Of a DNA stretch of 64,000 nucleotides, positions 10,289 to 22,336 are shown piece by piece. Made by a program: the position numbers and the translations under genes. The stretch comes from Lojkania enalia (lineage: Eukaryota > Ascomycota > Dothideomycetes > Pleosporales). Positions within the stretch are counted from its first letter, which is position 1; each line of letters begins with the position of its first letter. The DNA lies in contig ML986767.1 in NCBI GenBank assembly GCA_010094045.1, positions 32,883-96,882 of the forward strand, written 5' to 3'. The notes under the pieces were generated by a model that had not been told where the DNA came from, made no database searches, and saw nothing but the letters and a program-made list of their open reading frames with translations.

Positions 10289-13069
10289 CTAAGAGACGGG
10301 CTCGCTTTGATCCGACTTTTGGACACCTTCTAGTGCTGGGTCAGTGGTTTTGAGGTTGGTATTCCCTCCGTATTTACCGGTTTGGCGCTGGCTGACGAAC
10401 GGCATCCACTTGGATATGTTCTTGATGTGCTGTAAGTGCTTAAGTTTCTTTTTGCCGTGATCCCTCAATCGAACATCAAATCTCCTACTCATGTCCTCGA
10501 GCGAAGTGGCCTATATTCATCAGACTACGTTACATTGACAATTACATGAACGAATGACAAGATACTCACATTGCCAGTACTAGGGACTAGGAAGTAAACG
10601 AGCAAAAAGCCTAAAAAGCTGAAGCCGCTGCAGCTGTTAATGTTATCTCGGGTTAGTTTAGGGTTAGGTTACTTACGTAAAGACTCCGAAAAGCTTGTCG
10701 CTGCCCCAGGCCAAACCTCTGGGAACGAAAAGGGCTAAGAACCCGGATCCTTGACAATATATTAGCCTCTTTGGACCATGGGGGATTTGGAGGGGTTTAA
10801 TTACCGAGGAAGTTCCAGAATACCCCCCACTAAGCGACAAAGGTTAGTAAACACTATTGCTGCAGAAATCTTGAGCTTCATACCGACATTCCCACCTCTA
10901 TGTGTATATTAGTATATTAGTATATTGAAGCGAAGAGACGGCTCTTACCTCTTCCCTCGTTAGGCCAGACCTCTGCCGAATACAGGAAAGGGACAGCCCC
11001 AGCGCCTGCAAAATCTTGTTAGCCCTTAATACTCAGCGAAAGTGTAAGGTGGAAGAGATTACCTGGCGAGTAGCACATAGTGAAAATGAAAACAAATGCT
11101 GTCACTGCACCTAACTTGTTCGGATTGTCCTCAGGAAGGCGTAATAAGAACGTTAGGATGAATAGCATCACAGTACCACTTGCTAACGATTGGAGCAATA
11201 ATCTGCGTCGGCCATAAAGCAGTCTCTGCATCTTCTCCAAGGATTCCTCCTTCTTTTTTGAAACTGGTTGGAGAGGGGTTGATCCGGAGGGATAAAGTTC
11301 ATCCATTGAGGCATTTAGAGGTAGAGGCTCAATCCAGAAATAGGCCACTGCAGAAAAGATAGCGTTGGCTGCTCCGAATCCCATACTCAAGCCTAAATTC
11401 CTCTTTATTCCTTCATCCGGATCGCTTGTTGTGGTAAGATTCGCGGCCGTGAAGAAGATGCTTGCAAGGAAAGCGAGAATATTGATACCTGATAGTTGCT
11501 GAGACAGCATAACTATCATAGTCGCAACTGCAGCGCGGCGATTACTATTATGTGTTATTTAATGCCTACAGATCTCGGGTTCCGAGAGAAGTGACGCGGA
11601 CTATTTCTTACCGGTCAATAGTAACGATTTTTGGCAGTCTCTCACCGTAGCCAATATGGCCAATAAACTGAAAAATTAGTTAGTATACATTCCTCAGAGA
11701 ACGACGCACGTATAACATCGCTATTTCATACGTTTTGCCAAGCTTCTGTAAAATTTCAATCTTTTAGCTTTTCGCTAGACATTTGCTAAGGCACTGATCT
11801 AGAGAAGTAGAATCTGCCAGGCGTAGCCGGTACTACTCACATGGTTAAGGTCTGGCTTCTGCTTAGACTTCTTTTTATCTTGTCGCTGGTAATATCTCTC
11901 GGTTTGAATCTGGTAATAGATGTAGACAAATTCCTCAGCAGCCAACCGTCTTTCTTTACGAAGTCGAACTAAAGTATCGAAGGCCTTGATATAATTTCCT
12001 TGGATAATGAGCCAGCGTGGACTCTCGCAGCAAAGATAGGTAAGAATAAGCAGAATCAGTGCGGGGATGGCACCACTCAAGACCTGGTTTCTCCAGTTCG
12101 TCCGGAAAATATATGTTGCGACGCTTCCTGCGAATATTCCGATGGCAGTAAAGACTTGCCACGAGACAAGAATGCGTCCACGCTTGTTGGGGGGTAATAT
12201 CTCGCTTTCCCAGATGGGAACAATCGAAGCCTTAGCCCCAATTCCAATTCCAAGAAACAAGCGGGCGATGAGATATCCCTCCCATGTCGTAGCCCGCGAA
12301 CCACCGATCGTGGCAGCGAAACTGAAAGCGGCGGCTATAAATACAGAGCCTCGCCTGCCAAAGAATCGAGAATAGCAGATTGGGTCTACCAGGAAAGGGC
12401 CAAGGACAGCCGCAGAAAACCAAGTGATCGCGTTCACCGCCCCAAATGTCCAGACATCTCCGCGACTCTGATTAGGTTCAATAGAGACACCTAACCCATT
12501 TGGCCACCCAAGGTTGCCATTTGCTGCCTGGTCCCATCCTATTGAGAGTGTTAGATTCCTTTGACGTAGAGGTCGCCTGGAACTGACCTTGAGTCATTGA
12601 AGCCATGCAACAAGCAAGAATTGTAATCAAAAGGTCCTTGGGCTCCATCCAGAACTGCTTGGATTGTTGGATCTCGATAGCCCTACGTTCTCGAGGCTCG
12701 AGCAAGTCTATAACGCCACGGGAATCAATCGAGGGTGTATAAGCAGGTCGCTCGTCGTCTTCGTTCGCTTCCTCTTCATCTAGTTGGTGGCTCCCGTGTC
12801 CTTTAGATTGAATATGAAATTAGCGCCATCCTAGAGTGATGAAAGCTCGAAATGCTACACTTACTTCTAGCAAGTCTAACCCCTACTTGCAATTCCTCCT
12901 CTGTTGCAGAACTTTGTCCCGCAAAGTGCTCATCATAAAGCCTTTTAACAAGAGCTGTCATAATCTCTAGCTCTAGTTCTTCGAGGGGATTGTCTTTGAG
13001 GGTCCATTCTTCCTTGTTTTGGGTGTCGATAGTTGCTTCTGTCTGACACTTGTAAGAACGCATCGTCAT
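10289..13069 (-). CDS. MFS sugar-type transporter (Sugar_tr family)
   Basis: Twelve-helix plasma-membrane sugar or polyol transporter, split into about 11 exons: 13069-12865, 12800-12588, 12538-11841, 11667-11612, 11544-11063, 11005-10949, 10897-10884, 10829-10805, 10749-10677, 10633-10570 and 10510-10289, giving 702 aa. Family signatures are FFGRRGSVF after TM2, GYLIARLFLGIGIG, WESEILPPNKRGRI, the PESPRW-equivalent CESPRWL, QQLSGINILAF in TM7, and PFLYSAEVWPNEGREVGMS ahead of TM10. Long acidic N-terminal and basic C-terminal cytoplasmic tails make it larger than the usual 500-550 aa. One exon is only 14 nt. The intron at 11668-11840 is 173 bp, longer than its neighbours, and could hide another micro-exon. 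Substrate cannot be read from sequence; myo-inositol, hexose and quinate carriers share these motifs. Confidence 0.88.
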
Positions 13070-14717
13070 AGATTGTGTACAGACTCACTTTGTCTTCAGG
13101 CATCTTAAATATCTCAATTTTTTACTTTAGGACAATAAAGTTGCTTCGATAGTTATAACCTGTGTGGAATTCTTATGGTGGAGCTTGGTGAAGCACTTTT
13201 GAGAAGAGAATAATTTCAGCCTTGGTCTTTAGCCCCTGTGCTCCAGTGGAGCCGTGTACGCCTTCGTAATAGTACTCTCTCTACATTCCTCACATCACAG
13301 GGTCTTAGCATGCATAAGGAGGACCTGAAAAGGCCGGGATGTCTGCCTTCCCTTTGGCATTCGGCAAACCCGAACAAATGAAATGCTTTCCGTGTACGAA
13401 GTCGCAGAGCCTTATTATTGGGATGAAGCCGGCGTCTTGCGGTTCCTCCATTATCCTTGCTTAGATATGCAACAAATTTATGACTGTCAGCAAGTGGCTT
13501 TGGATCTAGTGAAGAACAGCGGCAACTTTAACCTCGTGGCGTGAAGGACTCCGCACATAGGGATTTCTGCTAAAACCCACTGCGCACAACTCCTTGAATG
13601 CTGCAGCTTCGGAACCAGGATACTACGACTAGTTGGCTGCCACGTGCATGGTAACTTTTTCCAACACTACATCACTACAAACGAATTTCACGCATTTGCA
13701 AGTCACATTATTCAAAGACACTTAGTGTAATTAAACTGACCTTACTGCCAATCGCAGTTGATGGCTGCCCCGTGCCAAGTGTCGGGAACAACCTTATAAG
13801 TAAATGCGTAGCGAAAGCGATATGAGTGGTTGGGGCCAAGTGCGCTGTCAAAATTAGTTTGGGTCCTCTCCTGCAGGCGTTCTGCACGAGCACAGTTGCG
13901 GAATGAAGCCTGCTTGTCATTGTCTCAGCCTTGTTCATTAACGATCAACATGATAACTAGACGGCCGGATTTGACCATTCTTAGCGAGCTTATAGAGAGT
14001 TTGCGCAGGCTGGCAAATCGCATAATAATTTGTTAGTCGCGTGGCTTCCGAATGTGCAAGAGCAGCATACTCACGCAATGCCATGGTCCGATGGTTCAGC
14101 TCGGTTGCGTTTTACAGCTGTGTTCTGCACAGTGTATTGCAGCGGCTGTTATGCTTAAGAGACCAATTGCTAGTACGCTAACGTCGAAAGAGTAATTTTC
14201 GTGATGGAGAATCAAGGAATTCTACAATAGAAGAAATAACCATAGAACCGTCTTTTGACGTTTTTCTGTGCCTTGAGATACGCGATAGTATCTGGAATCA
14301 GAGTGGGACGAGTAATACCCTTCCATTCTCAACCGGCAGTGGGGTCCTGAACATGTGCTGCATCCCATAAGGCATCCAATGGTACTATGCACTTTACAGG
14401 GCGGTTTATGGGGTACCAGTCCATTTCAAGAATGAGGATGTGGAGGACGGGGAGTAGTGTTTTGTTTTTTGCCAAAGGTGGATTTCGTCTTGAAGGCGTC
14501 GGGGAAAAACAATACCCTGCTTGGATTGGCAAAGGCGCCTCAGCTTCGTACTACCAAATCATATTCAGCTCTGACACTGCCCCTTGATTTACGCATGATT
14601 TGTTCCCCCATTAGAAAGGTGACTTGAGGCTCTATTAGACGGTGTGGAACATAAAATATAGTTCAGATTCTTCGCGAAAGCTACCCAACACCCATAGAAC
14701 ATTTCAGATCGTACATT
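13070..14717. other. Divergent intergenic region, no gene seen
   Basis: Separates the divergently transcribed MFS transporter (-) and CorA-like gene (+), so both promoters should lie here. No open frame on either strand shows family resemblance. Small open frames near 13708-13938 and 14329-14587 are probably chance. Confidence 0.55.
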
Positions 14718-16319
14718 ATGGCCAAGGAAGGCTGCAACCATTCGGACTTGGAGGTGTGGAGGAAAGCAGGTAAGTGCATGTCTCCCAAGGGTCAAAATGT
14801 GCGCCCGTTAACAGTATAAAGGCGGTGTGGAACATTGTGAAGTCTTCTATCCTCCCGCCAAATTCCGCTCAGAAGGACTGGGCGATGCTCCACTAACACT
14901 TGTGTACTGCTCTGTGCCTTTCCACCCTCCTCGGGCTAACTAAAACGTAGCGTCGGCAACGCTGACGAAATTCGTGAATGTTTAAGATGTCGCTCGTATT
15001 TCACAGATACATTCAAAATCCCGCCCCTGTGGTGGTCTGGATGGATGCGTCGATCGAATGGGTACTTCGGAACTGATAAAGTAGTGAGATCTAGTGGCGA
15101 ATTAGAAAGCTATCGTATGATATCTTTCATCGAGTCAATCACGTTAAAACTAACAAATTTCGCAGAGACATGGTTTCGTTTCCTGGCAAAACAGACTTTT
15201 CAGACAGCTCCAGCAGGCCACAAAGACTACGTATGGTACAAATTCAATGTTTTCACTCAATGGATCGCTAGCACAAGACAGATGATTGTGTTTGTATTCG
15301 ATCCCCGAGTCGACATTAGAGATAGCCTGCTGAAGCACTTACTAAGCTCGTTCCCTGAGCACGGAGTATTCAATCCTTACCAAATCCACATCTCATTCCT
15401 CGAAGAGCTTGCTAGATTGCAAGATGAAGCTGTATGGGGAATACGTGATCTGGTGCGCAAGAGTGAAATCCAGAGGAATAAGCTGGGGTTTGTACGAAAT
15501 GTCGAAAACTACTTCCAACTTGCAGAAGTGGGGAGACACGCAATCCACGTATCGGAAACTCTTGAAGTTGCAGTAGACACAATACGTTCCATGAAGCTGG
15601 AGTACGATCAGTATTTCATTGAACATCCTGCAACAGATCATACGTCCAGGTTGACCTACAGCAAGACCCGTATGGGTCTCAATTTCCTCAGCAATAAGCT
15701 ATACAGTCTCCTGTCTCGGTCTGCTTCCAACAAAGATCGTCTCGTCCAAGAGGTGCAGCTCTCGTTCAACCTTCTCACGTGGTACGAATCCGAGGTTGGC
15801 AATCGTATCGCGCTGGCGTCACAGAACGACAGCGCGGCTATGAGGTCCATTACATTCCTCACTTTCGTATTTCTGCCAGCGACGTTTATCTCTGCCATTT
15901 TTAGTAAGTAAGACCGACGTGCTATAGCAAGTTCTGGTTATGTATGATAGACGGGCATCAACTATAAGCTGATGTCTATCTGATATTGTACCAACTAAGA
16001 GACTCCAATAGTACGAGACTTCTATTTGTGAAGAAGCTCGCTAATCGATTCTCCGTCTCTAGGCATGTCTTTCTTCAATTTTGACGGGGAAGGGAACAAG
16101 TGGAGAATTTCAAAAGACTTCTGGATCTACTGGGTCATCACAATACCAGTTACGTTATTCTCGGTGATGGGTTACTATTATGGAAATCGGTTCTTCCTGA
16201 AGAAACTTACAGATGAGAATAAGAATCTGCCCGAGCGTCTCATTCACCGGAATACCAATCTCGCAGAGAGAGAGCGGAGCGCAACTTTGGGTTCAAGTGA
16301 TGATTTTCAGAAGGTTTAG
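14718..16319 (+). CDS. Fungal CorA-like divalent cation transporter lacking the GMN motif
   Basis: Predicted 447 aa from exons 14718-14769, 14822-14903, 14951-15903 and 16063-16319, a whole number of codons. The cytoplasmic domain shows the fungal CorA-like pattern: DEIRECLRC, IPPLWWSGWMRRSNGYFG, VWYKFNVFTQW, then a long helical region ending NDSAAMRSITFLTFVFLPATFISAIFS. Two C-terminal transmembrane helices follow (about 345-365 and 385-405). In Mg2+ transporters of the CorA family helix 1 ends in Gly-Met-Asn; here the splice creates FSMSFFNF, as in many filamentous-fungal CorA-like paralogues, so Mg2+ selectivity is doubtful. The short first two exons were chosen because phase and branch sites agree; the start is less secure than the body. 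Confidence 0.8.
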
Positions 16320-16546
16320 GACTGACCGAGTCATTCAAAGGCCCATTTAAAAGTTATATATTGTGGTCGCTTTAAATGACTCACACATGTAGTCGCGTAT
16401 CGATTTAGTAGAGTCCCTCATGAAAGGCCAGTTTAAGAGCATGCTTGGCACTACCCGTGACTCCGCGTCATGCTCGAGCGGCCCGCGCGCCGGCTATATG
16501 TACCGCATTGTTTCCACTCCCTCGCTATCAAATCCAACAGCGCAAG

Positions 16547-16955
16547 ATGGCGAAGTCAGTCAAAAAAGTCACGGAATATCAGACCCGAGTTTACACTCTC
16601 CTCCAACAGATCCCTGAAGGCAGGATCACTACGTACGCCGCTATCGCAAAGGCTTTGAATTCATCGCCGCGCGCGGTCGGAGGTGCTTGCCGAAACAACC
16701 CCTTTGCACCGGAGGTCCCCTGTCACCGGTGTATAGCAAGTTCAGGGGTGAGTGTTCTGGTGGTGATGGATACTAGCACTAACGCAGCAATAGTTCATTG
16801 GCGGTTTTATGGGGGACTGGGAGAAGGCTCCAAGCGGACAGAACCAGACCTCCAAGCTCAAACTTCTAGCAGATGAGGGTGTTCAATTTGATGGAAACGG
16901 GATGTTGGTTGATAAGACTCGGTTGTGGGATGATTTTGATCTCAAGGTCGTGTGA
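16547..16955 (+). CDS. Single-domain O6-methylguanine-DNA methyltransferase
   Basis: DNA repair protein that transfers alkyl groups from O6-alkylguanine to its own cysteine. Exons 16547-16747 and 16794-16955 give 120 aa, close to the minimal DNA-binding/active-site domain. Seen directly: EYQTRVYTLLQQIPEGRITTYAAIAKAL (helix-turn-helix lead-in), RAVGGACRNNPF (arginine-finger region) and the acceptor PCHR (Cys59). Alkyltransferase-like (ATL) proteins of similar size, such as fission yeast Atl1, have Trp in place of Cys; the Cys here points to a true suicide methyltransferase. The segment after the intron, FIGGFMGDWEKAP, differs from the usual GYSGG loop. An ORF extends upstream without an ATG, so 16547 is the start. 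Confidence 0.9.
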
Positions 16956-17227
16956 GGAAGCGGGGTTCGCGAGTGGCAAAAACTAGGTGGTGTAGGAGGC
17001 TGATTCAACATTCACGAACATTCTCCTGATAATCTTCCAACCGCATAAAGCCGCCGTAGCGATATAATGATACGTAGAATTCATTATTGCATAAATGCGA
17101 TGAATATTTCACAGTGTATTTGGAGCCGCTAAGCCTTGTAACGACAGGCTCCCTTTCAGAAACCTAAAGCATCGATCCAAGCCTATCCAAGCGCACTCTC
17201 ACCTCACCAACCGCGCGACATCACGCA

Positions 17228-19002
17228 ATGCCGCCAAAGCGAAAGGAGTTCTTGAAGCCCAACGCGAACACAAGGGCAAAAGTAAGGATTTCAGATTATA
17301 TCATGATGCCTTCTAACGAATCCATTAGCCTTCCGGTCCGCAGACTGAGAATGATTTCTTAGAGGCAGCTGATGAGTTTGAGCAATCCGCTGGAAAATGG
17401 AGAGCGGGGGATATCGCAAAAGCTACGCGATTCTTCAATCGAGCGATAGACATGTATAATGCAGGCCTTCAGAAATACCCAAATTCTTTTGACCTTGCAT
17501 ACAACAAGTGAGTGCTAACTACTTTAGAAGATTGTCTACGTCGCGGACTTTTGACCTGATAATTGACCATGAACAGGGCGAATCTGGAGTATAATATGAT
17601 TGAAGATCCGCGCGTCGTCTCCATATTGGGCGATAAAATCTCTTTGCTGGAAGAGACGCTCTCGTCACACCGCACAGCTATAGCGCTGAATTCTGACAAT
17701 ACAGACATTCTTTTCAACACAGCCCAAGTATTAACCTCATTAGCAGAAGCATTACTGGAAAAAGGGACACAAGAGACGGCGAAAGTACCCTCGAGAGCGC
17801 TGCTAGAGGAAGCTGTTGAAATATTCACAAAGTGCCTTGCAAGTCAACAGCGTGAGTATGAGGAAATGCAGGTCGAGATTGCAAAGGCACATGCAGCTCA
17901 ACGGCTGAGCGAAGTTGAGAAAGGTCTTGAGGCGGGGCAAAACGCCACCACTCAAGTCCTCCAGCAAGATAGAATGGAAACATCGTCGACAATTTCGGAT
18001 GAGCGAGGAGATTGGGCAACTATAATCGAGCCCGTCACACCTGAAACTATCCTGGAAACCTGCACCGCACAGCTGGAGGCTTTGTCTACACTTCTCTGCC
18101 TGTACGATCCCTCTGACCGTCATTCACTTAAACGGAAAGTACAAATGGGCCTGGAGACTGCAGAAGGCAAGATCCCAGCGCTGGCAAATCTCCTCCAAGA
18201 TTCCTCCACCGACTTATCAGAAGAACCAGCACTAGGACCTACCCTGTCTATTGCACCTTCCGGCGTTGTAGAAGTACCAAAGACATCACCAAGAGACGAT
18301 GCCTTTCTAGCGGCCGCTAATTTTAAGGTCAGCGTTGCCGAGGTTGCATATCGACATGGGGATAGCAGTGCCGTCGAGTATGGGAAGCAAATCGAGCAAA
18401 TATTTGCATCTCTCGATTATACTGACAATCCCGATGATTTGGCATCCGTAAATGTACGTTGTGCCTTTGCAGATGCTCTTATCAATCTCGCCTCGGCCGT
18501 CTCAGAGAACGCGCAATATACTGCTTCGTCCCCTAATTTTATAACAGACCTAGAGTCCCAATGGTCGGCCCTAAGCCAAGCGCAAGCGATACTCACCCAT
18601 ATATCAAGCGGAGTATATAGTACTAGGCTTTCAGCTTCCCGTCTTGCGGACATTTTCCTGGCACGGGGCGATACTGACTTATTCCGATTCAGAATCTCAC
18701 TCTTCTATGTCGCAAAGTCTGCATGGGTGAAAAGCAAAGCAGTACTTGTCTCCAATGCAGGAGTGTTTTACCGCGGTGCACGGAGTTATGCAAAACGAGC
18801 AGGTGCAGTAGATGTCCAAAGGACGGCCGACGCAAAGGCGACGGTGGCGGAGATCCTGAAAGCGGCAGCTTCTGGATTAGAGGAGAGGAAAGAGCATTGG
18901 AAGAGCGAAACGGCAGAAGTGGTGAGGGTTCTAGAGCAGATGGTTGAAGAAGGAATCGTGGGAAGGGAAGACGCGAAAGGTTTGGTGAGTTATATTGAAT
19001 AA
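17228..19002 (+). CDS. TPR-like helical repeat protein, function unknown
   Basis: Predicted 552 aa from exons 17228-17281, 17329-17507 and 17577-19002. After a basic start (MPPKRKEF) comes a tetratricopeptide-type module: EFEQSAGKWRAGDIAKATRFFNRAI, YPNSFDLAYNKANLEYNMIEDP and HRTAIALNSDNTDILFNTAQVLTSLAEALLE, then a charged coiled-coil-like stretch (QQREYEEMQVEIAKAHAAQRL) and further helical pairs such as DAFLAAANFKVSVAEVAYRHGD. Such proteins are scaffolds or chaperone adaptors. The layout (lysine-rich N-terminus, TPRs, acidic centre) could suit a nuclear assembly chaperone, but I do not recognise a specific orthologue. Confidence 0.8.
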
Positions 19003-19636
19003 GGGTTGGCATTACGATTTGCATTCGACGATATCGTACGCTTTTAAATAATAAAATTATCAGTAGCCGACGAGGGGTTTCTGACATGGATTTCTTCCGC
19101 GGATACTATATGAGAGTTTAGCGACCAATCAGTGAAAGTCTCTGATCCTACACGCTCATGCCCTAGGCTTGAGAGGGTATAGTTGTCTGATTGGGTGCTA
19201 TCAAGCAACTAGACCTTATAGTGACAAATCTATGAGGCTACATAATAAAGGTTTAGACATGTCGAGCACGAGGGATGCTAGCCATGTTCTTTGAGCTTGC
19301 TCCACAAATCTCCGAAATCGTCCGCTCATCTCCATCCGGACACCATGCAGCGGTACAGAAAGTTGTGTCTTACCCAACCGAAAAACCTGCAAAAGAGACG
19401 CACATCTGAAGATAGCCGAAGAACGAGGAATGACATACAGCAAAAGAGAGGAGAGGTAAGACAAGTAAACTGCAATTCCTGGGGGAATTTGTGTTCTCTA
19501 GATCGCGGGATGTTTGCCCTTCTTCGGTCCGGATTTCCGCACGTGCTCATGTCCTGCCTACGACATGCTCTCTGCCTCTTGTTGATCATTCAGAAAATCT
19601 AAGGTTCTCTATCCCCAGCGACGAAGAGCTGCGCAG
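19003..19636. other. Intergenic, no gene seen
   Basis: Downstream flank of the TPR gene. Small overlapping frames between 19216 and 19600 on both strands have no recognisable family features. Confidence 0.5.
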
Positions 19637-19984
19637 ATGCGAAGGCGCGATAAGCAAACCCCCCGCCCTGAAACTCTCACAATGGCTGTTTACCCCGTCA
19701 GCGGCGTTGCCCCGCATCACGTCAAACTGGTGCCGGGGAGCTTCTGCTTCTACCACCTGTCATTCTTCGACAGCTCCGAGCTTCCCCAATTCTCCTCCAA
19801 CTACCGCATTTTCCCCAACCTAGCTATCATCTGACACGCTACGGAAGCTAATTCCGAAATCGTAGTAGCCGATGCAGTGGACCTCGACAAGCTCGGTGAT
19901 GTTCTCATTCTGACTATAACTACTGCATCCCTCCACCACCTGCACCATGCGACCTCTATTGTCAACTACCAGAACTATTTCTAG
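19637..19984 (+). pseudogene. Decayed or fragmentary small coding frame, unrecognised
   Basis: A 115-codon frame begins with ATG at 19637 (another in-frame ATG at 19682) and runs to TAG at 19982-19984, interrupted once by TGA at 19832-19834. Before the TGA, codons are strongly C-ending and the peptide looks protein-like (HHVKLVPGSFCFYHLSFFDS); after it the same frame stays open (VVADAVDLDKLGDVLI). This looks like a small gene broken by one nonsense change, or the 3' remnant of a larger gene. I do not recognise the family. Alternatively the first 65 residues are a small intact protein. Confidence 0.35.
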
Positions 19985-20051
19985 GCAATATTATTGCAGA
20001 AGCCGATTTCAAGCAAATCCTTCGCCATTAATACTTCAGAGAACATACGCG

Positions 20052-21753
20052 ATGGGTCATTCGGTGCCTCCAGTAAGTGCTAGACGCCCTACACGCACTA
20101 TGTAGATTCAATACGAAAAGCATCAATTGCACAACATGAAGGTCTCTAATGCGCGGAATTTCATAGCTTAGCGACAAATCTCTCCTTAAAAAGCAATGCT
20201 ATGTCAACGGAGAATGGATAAGCGCAAAGTCGGGCAAGACCTTTGAGGTCACAGGTGCGTAACCAGCCGAGTTGAGGCTGAGAGTTCGTACGTTAACATG
20301 GAACAGATCCCGCCACAGGGGAAGTCATAGGCACAATGCCTGAATGCGACCGAGCCGATACCGAAGCTGCTATCACCGCTGCCGCTAAAGCTCTGCCTTC
20401 CTTCCGCAAGACGACCGGACGAGAGCGTGCTCGTATGCTACGAAAGTGGTACCAGCTAATGATTGACAACGCGAATGACCTTGCGAAGTTAATAACGTGG
20501 GAGAACGGAAAACCCCTTGCAGACGCCAAGGGCGAGGTTACGTACGCAGCAAACTTCTTCGAGTGGTTCAGCGAGGAAGCTCCAAGAGTATATGGAAGCA
20601 CAATTCCAGCGAGCGTCGCGGGCAACCGAGTATTCACCATCAAGGAACCTGTGGGGGTATGCGGCCTAATCACGCCGTGAGCATTCCATTACCACTCATT
20701 CTAGAAGGCGATTTACTGACGTATTAATATAGATGGAACTTCCCGGCCGCCATGATCACACGCAAAATCGGACCAGCCCTCGCAGCTGGCTGTACCGTCG
20801 TAGCAAAGTCTCCTGGTGAGACTCCGTTCACAGCAGCGGCATTGGCTGAGTTGGCTCATCGTGCGGGCATTCCAAAAGGTGTTATCAATTTTGTTACAGC
20901 GCTGAAAAACACACCAGAAGTTGGCGAGACCATTACTTCTTCCAAGACCGTCAAAAAGGTATCCTTTACCGGATCCACGGGAGTTGGCAAACTTCTCATG
21001 AAGCAATCCGCCGATACGCTCAAGAAACTGTCTTTCGAGCTTGGCGGCAACGCCCCTTTCATTGTCTTCGATGATGCTGATATGGAAACTGCCGTAGCTG
21101 GTGCTATTGCGTCCAAATTCCGCTCTTCGGGCCAGACCTGCGTTTGCGCCAACAGGATATACGTCCAATCTGGAATCTACGACGAATTTGCAAAGGTGTT
21201 TACTGAGAAAGTCAAGGGCTTCAAAGTCGGTGGCGGCTACGACCAAGGTGTAACCCATGGGCCCCTCATCCACGACCGTGCCGTTTCCAAGGTCGAAAGT
21301 CACGTTGAAGATGCTGTCAAAAAAGGCGGTCAGGTTCTCATTGGCGGCCAAAAGATGCCAGATCTTGGATCCAACTTCTTCCAGCCGACCGTCATCCGCG
21401 ACATGACAGCTAGCATGCAACTGGCTCACGAGGAAACTTTCGGTCCTGTAGCTGGTCTCTTCAAGTTCGATACTGAGGCCGACGTCGTAAAACTCGCAAA
21501 CCAGGCTGATGTTGGCCTCGCAGGCTATTTCTTCAGTAGGGATATCCAGAGGGTCTATCGTGTAGCCGAGGCACTTGAGGTCGGCATGGTAGGCGTGAAT
21601 ACTGGCTTGATCAGTGATCCAGCAGCACCTTTCGGTGGTGTCAAGGAGAGTGGGTTCGGAAGGGAGGGTAGCATGTTAGGCATCGAAGAGTATGTTGTCA
21701 CAAAAATGGTCACGCTTGGAGGCAACGGACAGCCGCTGCAGGGCTCTTCATAA
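20052..21753 (+). CDS. uga2: Succinate-semialdehyde dehydrogenase (NAD(P)+)
   Basis: Last step of the GABA shunt, oxidising succinic semialdehyde to succinate. Exons 20052-20072 (21 nt), 20167-20254, 20307-20676 and 20733-21753 give 499 aa, the normal length. Seen: LLKKQCYVNGEW and the DPATGEVIGTMP start typical of GabD/Uga2; ITPWNFPAAMITRK; the GSTGVGK nucleotide loop; general base Glu in FELGGNAPF (Glu262); nucleophile Cys in SGQTCVCANR (Cys296); and the C-terminal FGGVKESGFGREGS. The second Cys two residues after the nucleophile matches redox-regulated SSADH proteins. Introns are 94, 52 and 56 bp. No GABA transaminase gene is visible nearby. Confidence 0.95.
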
Positions 21754-22336
21754 CGAAATTAAAAGCAAAAGATAAGTAAAGGACGATACTATGCTTAATA
21801 TACGAGTATGTTTGAATTAGGACCGTAAATCATACTATCGGAATACCAAACGTCGACTGTTTGTGAATCCTTTCTAAAGTTCAACTCCGATCAGAGCAGA
21901 TGAATCGGTATGACTATACGCCGGTGGCTTCGACGAGCTGAAGAGGCATAGATAATTTATTTCGACAATACCTTCTTATAATCGCGCAGAATTACCATGA
22001 AATAGTGACTATCACCTTAACCTTTCAAATTTGTAGGTTATCTTGAAGGGATTGGATGTTGACAGCACATTCGCTTCTTAACACTTGATGTGGATAGACT
22101 TCGCACCACACAAAAGTCACGCATTCAGCGCCACGGAGCGCAGCAATTGGCTGTTAAATGTCAGATTCTCAGCACTCAAGCGCCAACCCGGGAGAGCCCG
22201 TACTTCTCGCTTTGGAGTCGCTTTTGGGGGCTAGGCGATCACTTCCCAGTCAGCTGGTTCGATCGCAGAGCGCACCTTTCGACACCTGCAACCCACCCCC
22301 TCTCCAAGCCGATGATCCCATCGGACACAAGATGCG
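21754..22336. other. Intergenic, no gene seen
   Basis: Between SSADH and the proline-rich unknown gene, same strand. A frame starting with ATG at 22158 runs to a TGA just past the start chosen for the downstream gene, but is in a different phase. It could be an upstream ORF or a first exon spliced in another way. Confidence 0.5.
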
